From Volvariella volvacea V23 (lineage: Eukaryota; Basidiomycota; Agaricomycetes; Agaricales; Pluteaceae), in NCBI GenBank assembly GCA_000349905.1, contig KB722744.1:883118-932072 (forward strand): 48,955 nucleotides of DNA. Direction: 5' to 3'. The notes under the pieces were generated by a model. That model was given only the letters and a program-made list of their open reading frames with translations, was not told the origin of the DNA and searched no databases. Of the stretch, positions 1 to 11,142 are shown one piece after another (within the stretch, counting starts at the first letter, position 1; each line of letters begins with the position of its first letter). The position numbers and the translations under genes were made by a program.

Positions 1-2905
1 CCTCACCGGGCTCATCGATCGCGACGACGACGACCCGACGACCATCATCTCCGACGACTCCTCGTCCTCGGGCAGCGGCGTCAGTTCCGAATGCATTCGC
101 TTGTTATGGCCCTTGCCTGTCGCCCCCTTTCGCGCTGCAGCTGCAGGTGTCGAAGGTACAGCCGCTGCTGGTACTGCTGCCAGTACCGGTAGTGCATCTC
201 CATCGCCATCTCCCGGTGCGACCAGGGCGGCGGTAGGGGGTGGTGCCTCGGCCGAGTGTACGGCCTGGTACGGCAATCCCACCGCTCCTGCTCCCGCTGG
301 GGGTGCATGCGGGGGTGCCGTAGACCCTCGTCTCGTCCCCGCTCCCGGGTTCTTGCTCGGCGAGGCGCTTCGTCTTCCACCCGCTCTTCCACCCGCACCC
401 TTGGCAGGAGCAGCGGCTCCATAACCCTTCGCCTTAGGCGTCCCATCCACATCTTCAACTTTAATATCCTTCGCTCCACCATATCCCCCATCCCCGTTCC
501 CACTCGGACTCCCAATAACGTTCCAATCCTCCGGCAGCTCTCCACCATTCTCCTCCACCGCTTTTGAAACGACGTGGCTCCGTCTCTGTAGCGGTGCAGT
601 CTTGGATGCCTCCCGTTTGAGCCGAAACCCAGGGCTGAGGTGCGCGGCATTGAGGTGTGCATTTTTGAGCTTGGCATTGACGCTGAGGTTGGGGTTATCG
701 TCGACGTTGACGACATTGACGTTGACATTGGCGTTGGCCGCACCAACGCTCCTGCTGGGACCGGGCTCGACAACTCCGTCAAGAAAGGACTGCTGTATAT
801 CCATATGAGAGCTGTTGATCCTCAAATTCTGCAGCCCGGGACTGACATCAAGGAAACTGTGCTCGTCGTCCGCACCACCTCTGCTCTCGACCTCCACGTC
901 TCCGTCCGCGTCGACATCGATATCCTCCTCCTCTGCCGCTCCTCGACCATCGTGCGGCTCGGGCGACATCATCGACGCGTCCTTGGTGAGCGCTTTCGTT
1001 CGCGGGACCAAGAGCGCCTTTTTGCCTGGCTTCTCGTCGAATGGGTCTTCGGGATCGTAGGAGAGCATCCAGGGGTGGTGACACGCGTCCGTGAGCGTCA
1101 TGCGACTCGTAGGGTCTTCGTCCAAGAGTCTCTGCACAAACTCCTTGCCTATTCGGAAAAGACGGCGTCAGTAGAGCTCAAAAGTGGAAAACGCGACTGA
1201 CATTCTTGGGTGAGAGGCGGTGTGATTTCGTCGAGGGTGCCCCAGTCGATCGTACGTTCTGCGATGCGCGTTCGGATGTCCCGGATGTTTTCGTCTTCGA
1301 TAAAAGGGCTCGAGTTTGTGAGCCTGCGGGAGGTTAGCGATAGCCGAGCATGGTACAGTAGACGGGCGCGTACATTGAGAATACAATGACCCCAACGCTC
1401 CAGCTGTCAACAAGGTTATCGTACCCCTCGTTGTTCTGTTGTTTCACCACTTCGGGAGCGAGGTAGCTGGGTGTGCCGCACATCGTCTACGAGCAATTAG
1501 GTATAAACTAGGCAGTGGGGATTGGAGCGTACCCTTAGCATAGTGAGACTATCGACGACCTTTGCTAGACCAAAGTCGGCGACTTTGACGATTGGTGGTT
1601 CTCCTCGGGTCAAAAGCACGTTCTGTGTAAAGTTGTGAGAAATGCTCTGGATTGAGATGGTAAGGCGTACCTCTGGTTTCAGGTCGCGATGCGCGACGCC
1701 TTGGGAGTGAATGTACTATCAAGGGGTAAGGACGCGTCGTCAGCTGGGTGAATCGTACGCACCGAAAGAGCTTGGCATAGTTGATATGTGATGTGTCTTG
1801 ATTTTACTTCGGCTACGGTCACAATCAGTGCATAGAACTCCCAAACGCGTGAAGTGTCCGCTCACACAATCCGCTCTGCCGTATGATATAGTCCAACAGG
1901 TCTCCTCCCTCAATCAATTCTAACACAAGGTCTGCAACATCAAAAGTAAACATCGCGACGACACCAAAAAAATAGCGAGACACATACGAATATCGCCTCT
2001 AGGCTCGTAAAACACCTCCTTCAACTCGCATATATTCGGGTGCTTCAACTTTTCCATAATGGCAATTTCTCTCGCAAACGCGGTGTTTCTCGACGAAGAC
2101 GCAGAGTCGGTGCCGTCCCGGTTTGCTCTATTCGCGATCATCTTGACCGCGTACCACTTGCCATCTTTCCGCGACACGGCTTTCATAACGGTAGCAAAGG
2201 AGCCTTTTCCCAGCTCGACGCCGATGTCGTAGTGCGCCCATAATCCTTCTGTCGCGGGACCGCCTGCACAATGCCGATACACAAAGCCTAAAAACGAGCA
2301 GTGAGATCAACAGCACACACACCAAAGAGACTGGCGTACGGTAGTCTTCTATGCCGCCGTTCTGGGGCTGAGGCACACAGGTGCCAAAAGCGATCTCGTT
2401 CCCTTCTCGAAGTATCCTCGTGTGCCCCTTGCCAATCTTAACTCCATTGATCTGCGTTTGAGACGTCAGAACGATGATGGCACATGGTGCAAGGTGGAAA
2501 AAGGCTTACATATGTGCCGTTGCTCGATAGGTCGTGGACGAGCACGGACGAGTCTCGATCCTCCTTGCCGTCCCATGTAATAGTACAATGCGAGTTGCCT
2601 AACCAGCGCAAAAGGCATTAGCGCTCGATCGCGTATGCGGGAGGAAAGGGGGACGAAAGGGACGAGGGGTACTTACTAACTTTGAACCCTGGCAAAACCA
2701 CCTGGTTGGACTGGACGTTCCTGCCGATGGTGTACCGCGGATGGACCTTCCAGAAATCGATCCTGGTCAGGCTGCCGCTGCACGGCAGGAGGTAGCCCCA
2801 GAGGTGCGCGTCGACGCTCGGGTCGGGCTCGTTGGTCTGCTGGGTGGACTGGGTCTGCTGCTGGGTAGCGACCTCCTGGGAGTCGTCGTTCGCGTGTTCG
2901 GACAT
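1..2905 (-). CDS. cds1: CHK2/Cds1/Rad53-type FHA checkpoint kinase, 3' end beyond the window
   Basis: A nuclear Ser/Thr kinase of the DNA-replication and damage checkpoint, assembled from about nine exons. The suggested start ATG is at 2905 (MSEHANDD); an open frame continues upstream to 3223. An FHA phosphothreonine-binding domain (about 2760-2390) shows YTIGRN, SHC and SSNGTYINGV. The kinase domain follows: glycine loop GKGSFATV, lysine in [14 protein letters not shown] at about 1680, ADFGLAK at about 1570, [10 protein letters not shown] at about 1470 and the end of the C-lobe around 1060-1140 (HHPWML). FHA followed by kinase is the CHK2/Rad53/Cds1 order. The last exon stays open from 1146 down to base 1 without a stop, encoding a long low-complexity tail rich in Gly, Ala, Ser and basic clusters, so the protein is cut by the window edge. 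Family assignment is firm; exact start and splice sites are by eye. Confidence 0.93.
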
Positions 2906-3361
2906 GGGGGTGACGAACTCGAGGTAGATGTATGGTCTGTTGTGGATGGAGGCCTGTGCGAGGACGCGTCTGAGGCGGTCAAGACGGATGTGGAGGGGGG
3001 TCGTCTGGGGATGTCGTAACAATGGCTTGGTGGGCGGAGCTGGGTCCAGCACGGAAAAGACGGGCTGGGGCTTTATAGGCAGAGCAGAGGTGATTGAGGG
3101 TGTTTTGAAAGTGTGGCGGTGGCAGAGCGAGGGCGCTTTTGGAGCTGCGCGGGAGGACGAGCCACGGCGGACAATGCAAATCGAAAACAGCTTTCTCCTC
3201 CCCGCACCTGCCTTTTTTGGCATATTTCATATCCCACGTGAGCCGCGGACAATGGCGCGCTTTGACGCTGCCCATTGTCGCAGCCGGCATCAAAGACATC
3301 GCTTTCAATGTAGGAACAAACACTCGTATGCTACTCGTACAATCCCGTGAAAGCACATATC

Positions 3362-3595
3362 TCACATCGCAGCACACATCCTTTCAGTCAGACACAGTCC
3401 AGGGTAATGGCCTCTTGTCTAATCCGGGTCAACGCAAGTAGACGCATATAGAGGAACACTCACCCCGCGGTGCAGACAGCAAATCAGCTCGCCCGGACAC
3501 TCCTCCGGGCCATAGCACTTCATCGCCGACACGGACGAGGTCGCAAGCAGGGCAGTGACGAGCGCAACGTAGAAGCTGGGCGAGAACAGGCGCAT
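3362..3595 (-). CDS. small secreted cysteine-rich protein
   Basis: A two-exon gene of about 62 codons. The ATG at 3595 opens a signal peptide with a hydrophobic core, and the likely cleavage is after SVSA. The mature part holds KCYGPEECPGELICC, then after a 45-nt GT-AG intron (3419-3463) a short tail with two more cysteines, ending in TGA at 3362. Six cysteines in about 40 residues is the usual form of a fungal small secreted protein, possibly effector-like or antimicrobial-like; I do not recognise a family. An upstream in-frame methionine at 3679 would bury the signal peptide, so I prefer 3595. It is transcribed in the same direction as the checkpoint kinase, about 450 bp upstream of it. The function is unknown and the second exon is inferred from the splice signals. 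Confidence 0.6.
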
Positions 3596-3869
3596 AGTGG
3601 ATGCGAAACGTTTCTGGGCTGGGAGCGGTTGTGTTCCCTGGCGTGAGCTGTCGTGGTTATGAGCGAGCGCCCGACTCACCTATGCGGTTTATAGTAGTGA
3701 GTCGATGGACGATGTGGTGGTCAAGGTCAAGGGTTGTTTATCGAAAGCGGTGTCCCTGCGGGTTACCTCCGCGTGGGGCCTTGCCAAGCGCCATGTGCGC
3801 ATCGTGATATCGTGTACCATAGCTGTCAATCAGACTCACTCTCATGCCAAGTGCGCAGTTGCTCGAGCT

Positions 3870-4050
3870 GCAGAATTAGCCACAGCATACCAGTTATCGC
3901 TAATACTAGCACTGGCAAACGTCTGATCCTACAGCACACACCACCCCAAATATCGGGGTCGGCATCAGGATCGCCCACGAGCACTCTACTGCTTTCATGT
4001 TTGGGTAATGGGATCACACTCTGCAAGTCCCGCACAAGACCGGGCAGTAG
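3870..4050 (-). pseudogene. decayed tandem copy of the homocysteine S-methyltransferase 3' end
   Basis: Reading the minus strand, this stretch repeats short blocks of the neighbouring methyltransferase gene in the same order: a GLVRDLQ-like block, the DPIT block, then VGDPDAD.DIWGGV and a CCR block, with sequence between the blocks deleted. The terminal GATGCTGTGGCT-like block is also recognisable near 3880. It lies just downstream of the intact gene and in the same orientation, so it looks like the remnant of a tandem duplication. It lacks most of the enzyme and the GGCC zinc motif is broken (GG-V-CC). It cannot encode a working enzyme. Confidence 0.7.
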
Positions 4051-4155
4051 TCGCGGTAAAGATGTTGGTCGTAAGAGAGACTATCGACAGAAGATAAGGT
4101 CTAGAGAACGCCCGACCCATTCGTGCGGCTTTTCTATGCTGTTTAGCTGCTCAAA

Positions 4156-5801
4156 TCACAGCGCTAGTCCATCAGCCACAGCATCGCTGGCCAATGCCCG
4201 AATATGCCCAGTCCCAGTTCTACAGCACCCGCCCACAATGACGCCACCCCAGATATCCAAGTCTGCATCAGGATCGCCCACCACTGTCGCATTCACGACA
4301 CTTCGCAGCTTATCCGCCCACGCCACCGCAGCGCCATCGGCACCGCTCTCGACTACCTTCCACGACCGAGTAATGGGATCGTATACATCCCCGCCGTTGG
4401 GATATAGGATCAACCAGGGCTTGCTAGGAAGGTCGGCAACATACCGCCGCATATTCGCCTGCAAGTCCCGTACGAGGCCAGGAATAAACTCCAACGAAGT
4501 GCAGTTTATCCCAATTCCATGTGGTACCGGCAATGAGAGAGTCTCTGACAACGAGCCAGTCGAGTCTTTCTCCAGGACGACTCCATAAGGCTGCAACACC
4601 GCCGCATCCCACACGGCACGAACAACGTCATCCATCCCCTTCCTCTCTTCCTTGCTGCCTCTCTTGCGTTCCGGAAGACGACCCTCTGGACACACAAAAC
4701 TGATCCACCAGGGTTTGCTCGCACACCCCGAGTCGTCGCGGCCGTTGCTGGATCGGAGCCTCTCCTCCAATCGCTTCATGGCCAATCTGATCCCCATCGC
4801 CTCTCTCACCAACGGAACGGTTTCGAACGCGATACAATCAATCGTATCCCACACCTCCCGATCCTCCGCAAAGACCTCGAGCCTTTCGTAGTGGAACTGC
4901 GCTAGAGCCTCAATAGACGCGAGCTCGTCTTTCAATGCACCACCTTCCAAGCCCGAGTGATCCAGACTGGCAAAGTTGCATCCAAAATCATTGATATTCT
5001 CTCCTCCGTGTGTGTACTCCCTCGGCCCATAAGGCGGCGGATAGAATCCGTCAAACTCCTGTGTAGGCGAAACCGATGCTCCAAACGGTCCGAGCGAAAG
5101 CGCAATCGCAACAGCGACCCGAGACTCCCCTCCTCCCGACTCAATCCGGGCCTGGGAGCACTCGGAAACAAAGGCGTCCTTCGCTCTTTTCGCTAGTCTG
5201 ACCGATTCCTTCATCGTCGCTTTTGCTTGGTGGTGCTCGTAGCCTGCCCTTGAGAACGTTCGGAACGAGGCTTGATACCTGTCTGCACCACAAAGTCAAA
5301 GTCGCAGCGGATGGTATTCATTCCGTTGTTGAGCACTCGTAGGGATAGACAGCGGAGCGTTCGCATGGGACTTACGTAGAAGTGGAAAGCACTCTCGCTC
5401 CAGCTCTCAAGAACCCCAAATGCGCATCGACGATCGCGTCCGGGTGTTCGATGGCGGCTTTGCTGGACCATAAAGGCGTATGCGAGATTTGCACGTTCGC
5501 TTGCTCGAGAGTCGTACCCTAATCCCAGACACGCATAAGCAACATGATTAGCGTTTCGGGCGTTCGAGTCGCGGGATGGGCGGGAGATGAGAGCGTCGTC
5601 GTTGCGACCAGTCTGATGAGATACTCAGAACAAGGAGGCATCGATGCATTGAAAACTCGCCAGCCCTCCGTCTAGAATTGCCACCGGCAGACCAGCGCCG
5701 GAGCAACTCGCTTGGTGTGAGTGCTCGATGCCAGAACCATCGCGAGAGCGAGGAGTCAAACGAGCTGGAGCAACTTGAACTCGGAGTCCTAGCAAGCTCA
5801 T
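4156..5801 (-). CDS. homocysteine S-methyltransferase (Mht1/Sam4-like)
   Basis: A cytosolic zinc enzyme that transfers a methyl group from S-methylmethionine or S-adenosylmethionine to homocysteine, giving methionine. Exon 1 carries ILDGGL. Exon 2 (5518 to about 5375) restores GTTLEQ and ends in RAGARVLSTS. Exon 3, from about 5280, starts with YQASF and stays open to the TGA at 4156. The motifs WDTIDCIAFETVPL, GINCTS and GGCCRTGTGHIRAL supply the three zinc cysteines of the family (one in GINC, two in GGCC). Length, about 430 codons, is slightly above usual because of the N-terminal leader. The first in-frame ATG upstream of ILDGG is at 5801, but the true start could be nearer the domain. The first intron appears to be GC-AG. 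The partial copy downstream marks a past tandem duplication. Confidence 0.9.
5519..5660 (-). other. probable GC-AG intron in the methyltransferase gene
   Basis: Joining CTG at 5661-5663 to GGT at 5516-5518 restores the family motif DGGLGTTLE exactly. The intron so defined starts GCGAGT and ends TTAG. No nearby GT donor keeps the frame or the motif. GC-AG introns are a known minor class in fungi, so this is plausible but needs transcript support. Confidence 0.6.
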
Positions 5802-7274
5802 GGCAGAATCGGTGATGGTAGAGTTCAGATTTCCCGGCCGGGCCGGTCTCAGCACCACGCGGAATTGTCACAGTCACAGCCCTCGCTTTTCAACTCTGCA
5901 TGCTGCATCGATCCCCATCGCTGGGCGCGATCGTTGGTCTTTATGCTGTACAAAATACGACTGACGTAAACCATCTATCATCTTTCAAGTATGTACCACA
6001 ATACCTGGGGTTCAGCTCAGGTGGTGGGCGCGAAAGCCAGTCACAACTTGAATCTCTCTGGCATTCGCATCGATTATCTACTGTGCATTTCCAAGAGATC
6101 TCCGCGCATGCTCTCGACATCGCTGAGGAGAGGCTTGCCGTTACGGCTGCGCCTCTTTCATCGATTTAGCGTCGACCATTTGCACTGGCACCGGCAAACC
6201 TCTTGCTGCTTTTTTAAACAAATGCATTCAAGTCGGTGATGCCGCTGAGTACGCTCGATGCATTATCTCTTGATCCATTCTTCCATGTAACGTGGTATCT
6301 TTGTACGGTAGTTATCTTTCTACCAAGCCTGCTATATGTACCGAAAGATCACTATCAAGCATGCGGTGTTCTGACGAATTCCTTTTCAGTCACCTCATCG
6401 CTTTGCGCAACATCATGAAACTCGCTGAAGACCTTCTAACGAGTGTAGATCGTGGTATGCCTAGACTCTAGGGGATATACTCTGACGACAACAATTACAG
6501 TTACCAGATCCAGTCCGCGAGTTGATGGCTTCCTGCAAAGGACTTTATCTTGCGGCATTTTTGGGGTATACCGCATTTCGTATCAAAGTGTTTATAGCGC
6601 GACATCAACTATGGACTCCGTTGCCTACAATCTCCTTACGATATGTGCTCCTCGGTCGAACCTCGTTCATCCTACTCAATGCGGCCAGAAGTAATTCACA
6701 GAAATATATCAAAGGGCGGCTCTGGTAAGAGAGTCTCATATACGCAGGAAGGACGTCAAAAGAAAGGTGGCTAGGTACAGGCAAATTGGGTAGGGGTGGC
6801 TCGTCTGTATAGCAGCCAACCGCTGAGCTGGATTCGAACACACAACACCTATCTTGTTGCATCCCAGTGTACGATGCAAGCTAACTCTCCTAAGTAGGAG
6901 TACAAGATTTTAGTGGACGATATGGTAGCACAAAGACTGAAGGAAGAGATCAATTTTTGGAAAGGGGAAAATCTGTGCAGCCTCTGCACGCACGCCTCGG
7001 CACGGATAGAGAGCAATCAATCTAAACAGGGCTACTCAATGCTAACAACCGCAGCCGACATACGAGCTTACCTGCTTCATCTAGACTCAGGGCGAGGCAA
7101 GTGTAGAACATTGTCCTTAGCACGACTAGGTGACTGCGACCTGCATCTTAGCAAAAGCTCCTTCGTGTACCTTTTTGAGCCTGTACCTATCACTCCCTCA
7201 ACATCCTCTACTTCAATTCTGTAAGCCTGTCAAACGTACATAGAACGGTATGTACGGCAAACTCGGTACTTACC
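5802..7274. other. gene-poor stretch with a tRNA-like fragment
   Basis: No frame here shows a recognisable protein or consistent splice signals. On the minus strand around 6820-6890 there is a good RNA polymerase III box B (TGTTCGAATCC) and a 7-bp hairpin (TTGCATC/GATGCAA), but the acceptor and T stems do not pair properly and the putative anticodon loop lacks U33. I read it as a decayed tRNA or tRNA-derived element rather than a working tRNA. The first few hundred bases probably hold the methyltransferase promoter. Confidence 0.35.
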
Positions 7275-7765
7275 TTATTCCACTCGCGATACAATAGACA
7301 TGTCAATCGAGCCTCTATATCAAAATACTTGCACAACTCCACGAGATCTGGGAAGGCCATCCGGTTGTACGACATGCCAGTGATAGTTATATAGGCATGT
7401 CCTCCATCAACCCCGCGAATACTTAGATGACCTCCCGATCCAAGTATACCCCGGCCAAGCAGCTTTCTTTGAAATGACCGATTTCATGCAAAATCATAAG
7501 TTGACGCTCCCATTTCAATGTCGAATTGACCCCTCCTTCAACAACAAACTAGTTAAACTGTCGGCCTAGGAGAAACAGCGTCAGTACTCCAGCACAAAAA
7601 TGAAACAACCCACGCCTGTAGCCACGGACACAATCATTCCATGTAGAACAACCCGCACAGGCGAGGGACCACTTAGTGAAGGATGAAAAGACGGCCCTTC
7701 ACGCAATAGATCGGCAATTCTCGTTTCGTACAGAGGAATAGGTACGGAAGACATGATGATAGACA
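7275..7765 (-). pseudogene. degenerate hypothetical gene with a frameshift
   Basis: Minus-strand reading gives a coding-like start (MSSVPIPLYETRIADLL) near 7755, a candidate intron (GTGGGT...CTGAC...CTAG), then LMILHEIGHFKESCLAGVYL. At about 7425 the frame breaks: the GREVI reading stops, while the next frame continues smoothly as GGHLSIRGVDGGHAYITITG and then through RMAFPDLVELCKYFDIEARL to a GTAAGT donor at about 7274. Losing one G in a G-run explains the break. I do not recognise the family. The sequence keeps protein-like composition across the lesion, which argues for a recently broken gene or an assembly error in a real gene. Confidence 0.45.
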
Positions 7766-8257
7766 ATCGAGAAGAGGTTTAGACCCTGTGACGAAGCAAT
7801 CCATACCTAAATTGAACACGCGCACGTCCGACTGTATTTGAACACCATGAACCCTCGTTAAATTACCTGTTAAGTGCGCACGCACACTGATTTGTCCGAG
7901 TGAGCTTATCTTGTCCATACCTCCACTACGTATCCTTTCTAACCAAGTATCTTCTGCCTATGCTTCGTAGCTTCAGATCTCATAATTTTCTCCGACCTGC
8001 CCACCTCTCCCTGCCGTACCCCTGCCTGTAGTGGTGCATCATTTTGCCAATTGAGGTCCAGCACCGGGGCTGTGCCCTCCTACCCAGTCCTTTTGGCTTA
8101 AAATTGGGTTCCACCCTGCTTGCATTGGGTTCACTTCGCGCGCGTGATTGGACCACCAACACCTGCGCAACTGGCATTCTCTAGCCTGTTCAAACACATT
8201 CACGCACCATCTCATCTGACACTCACATTTGCGTTCTTAAGAGGCTTCAAAATCACC

Positions 8258-10617
8258 ATGAAAGACGGAATCGATAATTATACTTGTCACTTTAGCACCT
8301 CAAGGATATCAAAGATGCTGTCTCCTAAACTACCGAAGCAGAATCTCACAGAGGAACGATGTGGTCTTTTGGACGATTATGAATGCCAAGTAGATACGTC
8401 CTCCTTCCAGCAGGCATATCGAGTTGCTAAAGGGGAGCTACATTCACTATCCTACTCTCCGCACCGCTCTCCAGTCGGCCGGTAGCCCTTGGCCCCAGAA
8501 CAAGTCGGAGACCTCGTACTATAAGCTCCTATCTGCTTTGTTGAGCACTTGCGCTCAAGTCGGTACCGCCGCCCTCGCTCATCATCTTCCAGAACGACCT
8601 CAGTTTTGTTGTCTCTAATTCTGTCATTGATAGAGCTGGAAGCGCTAGTGCTCTCAAACCAAACCTTGCTGAAGGGAACGACTTGAAAACGGACGAACGT
8701 CTATACAGAGGCCCGTTTCCTGGCTGTAAGGACCTTAAAACGAGCTTACAGGTGTGGATAAACGAGCAATTGGATGTCCTGCTGAAGCAGTCCATGACAT
8801 ATGCTCGATGTCTTCACAGCACCCAACCATCTCGCACCTTTGTATTGTTTCTGGCCTTCGATCTTGCCAAAACCGAGCTCATATTCCTAATCAATCACCG
8901 AGCCGGATTGACGTCTTTCTATCCAATCAACATTCAAAGGGCTATAGAACGAGAGAAGGTCCTCCTTCTTATCATGACCACACTTTTGTGGTCGTCCCCT
9001 TAGGACGCAGGATTCTTCCCTACGTGCAACAGCATTTAATACCTCATTCCCAGTCCTTTAAACACAGGAACCTACCTCGTTTATGCCTTTGGGAAGACTT
9101 CGCATGATACAATGTGCATACGTGGTCGCAGAACGAGAGTCTTTCGTTTGTCGTGCCAGTCCAACGAAACAGCGCAGAGATCGGCATCGCTCCCAGACCT
9201 CCAGGAAAATACTCAAAGCACCGAACCAGGATGCCCCACCAAACTGGAAATACAGCCTTTAGTCAGCGGAGCCAGTGGCACGACGTCAGCAGGGCATGGC
9301 TGTCCTTCCAAGGGAAAGGATGAAAATCCTGACACAGAATCTGGAAAGTGTAAAGACACCACCACCAGGACTAGGTCTGACAAGGGTAAGTCTAGAGGGA
9401 GAGAGGACAAAGCCAACGGGGGAAAAGGTGAAGAAATATACTTGCCGGTGTTTAATTCGTCGGGTGATTGTGTACCAATGCCTGAAGCTAGGACTCTTTG
9501 TTACTGTGTATCTGCGTCTATCGGAACCTCTCTAGTTTAAGCTCGGAGCTCTTGGCAGCTTTGCGAGGCTCTTGTCCACACACTCTTGGGTATGTGGACC
9601 TAACATTCTTGGCTCGTCACCATACTAGAAACGGCCACAGGCTGGTTGTCCTTGTACCAGATCGGATACATCCATCGAGCTATTCACATTGGGAACGTAT
9701 TGATGATCGACAGAACTGAGGAGATGAAGGAGTTCACTCTTTTCGATGAATTCCTCAAAAAGCAGGTTGGGTAGTGTCCTCCGAGAAGGAGAGTCGCACA
9801 GATGTACCTGCATCACTGTCAGACAGGATGGAGTCCTTATCGCTCCAGAGCCGGTCTACACATCCTCCCGAATCTGCATTCGCCAATACAGTAAAAAGCT
9901 GCAATAAAATCAAGGAATTAGTTAAAAAGCTCGACATCTTAACCAAGTCCAAAGCTTTCGTGACAGATAGTAAAGTGGCTGCAAATTGGGAAACATACTT
10001 CGATGATGAGCACGTTGATTGGAGCTGGTCCGTGAGTCAACGAAATGACTTCTCATATAGGATTCTATCTGACGACGTATATAGGGTACCCCAGAATTCA
10101 TGTCAGTATGACTACAATCCGCCATAGACTATAGAAAACGTTACCTGCAGTCTCCGGTTGATGATCTGCATTCTTTTTTCTGGGTCGGATTATGGTCCAT
10201 ATTGTTCAATACTAGCAACAATTCACGGAGGTCTACCGAAAAACAAATTTGGCAAATATGGCTTGAATATACAGAAACGAGATCAAAGTTAACCGTCGTA
10301 CACGAATTGAAAACGGTTATGTTTGGGAGAGTCCTTGGAGCCCCATTACCTCGCAGATAACACCAATGTTGCTTGACTGGTCGCGGTCGCTCGACAACCT
10401 AGCAATGAAGTGGAACTCGGAGGTGATCAGCCAACGACAAGCACCCCATCGCGATTTTTATCTTCCCCATTTTCACGCATTTGCCGTGCTTGGTGTAGCG
10501 AATTTTCTGGAGATTGATTTCAAGCACCGTGAGGTGTTGATGAGCTATGGCGACTTAGCTAGGTCGTACCGTCGATTGTGTTGCGTGCACTTGCGCGAGT
10601 GGGGACATAATATTTAG
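8258..10617 (+). pseudogene. FunK1 fungal protein kinase, decayed copy 1
   Basis: Homologous along its length to the copy at 32203-34264 and to the FunK1 family (fungal-specific kinase). The start region at 8258 (MKDGIDNYTCHF) has no counterpart in the other copy. Recognisable blocks are LLSALLSTCAQVG (8530), LKTSLQVWINEQLDVLL (8740), INIQRAIEREKVLL (8930), LYQIGYIHRAIHIGNVLMID (9650), MESLSLQ (9830), DDLHSFFWVGLW (10170) and HRDFYLPHFHAFAVLGVANF (10450). Lesions against the sister copy: a deletion near 8590, TAA at 9538-9540 where the sister has a Tyr codon, the catalytic HRD Asp changed to Ala (codon 9679-9681), a frameshift with TAG at 9772-9774, and a 1-base deletion near 10350. It cannot make an active kinase. 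Confidence 0.85.
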
Positions 10618-11142
10618 TAAAATGCACACTGGTGTTAATTTGAGGAATCCACTTTAACGTACATTCAAATCCGTCCGCTACTCCTATAATTTCCTACTAT
10701 TCCTCTCGGAGATTCTGAAGCCCCTGGCACCATATTTGTACCGTCATACTGGATACCTGGAAACAAGTTTGCTATATGACTCAAAAGGGCGAATGAAATA
10801 AAGATTGAATGCGTATTACAAGCTCGTTCTTATAAGGAAAGCATTCATGGAAACAACAAAGAAGCAACAGAATGGGGAGTATAAGAACCAAAAAGGTTGA
10901 AGTGGAACGTGGATGGCCAGGCAATGCATCCTATCGCCCTGAGTGCAGGATGCGCGTAAGGGGTTCATTAGTAGAGGATTTAGATTTTTGGCAATTTGCT
11001 GGGCATCCTAGGCGTTTATTCGAATTGGCGTGCATCCTGAATTCTCAAGCAGGTTTTTGAATATACCTCATCTTAACCTTGCCCTCTCCACCTCCCAGTG
11101 GGATAACACCGTAACACGAAAATGGGGCTCATCATACAACTC
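10618..11142. other. convergent intergenic region
   Basis: Lies between the 3' end of FunK1 copy 1 (plus) and the 3' end of the MDR oxidoreductase (minus). I see no gene. Similarity to the other FunK1 copy fades soon after 10570, so the duplicated segment ends about here. Confidence 0.5.

Noticed and set aside
81..782. Long Arg-rich minus-strand open frame
   Set aside because: It is one base out of register with the checkpoint kinase C-terminal exon, which itself stays open through this region; the Arg-rich reading is a shadow of a Gly/Ala/Ser-rich tail.
640..1200. 186-codon plus-strand open frame
   Set aside because: It is the antisense of the kinase C-lobe and tail (it mirrors HHPWML and KEFVQRL) and starts with GTG.
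3734..4588. 284-codon plus-strand open frame
   Set aside because: Antisense of the methyltransferase gene and its decayed copy; the duplicated SGSPT-like blocks in it come from the duplication on the other strand.
6815..6900. Possible tRNA gene on the minus strand (box B TGTTCGAATCC)
   Set aside because: The T stem has mismatches, acceptor halves do not pair over seven bases, and no anticodon loop with U33 can be drawn. At best it is a decayed tRNA or SINE piece.
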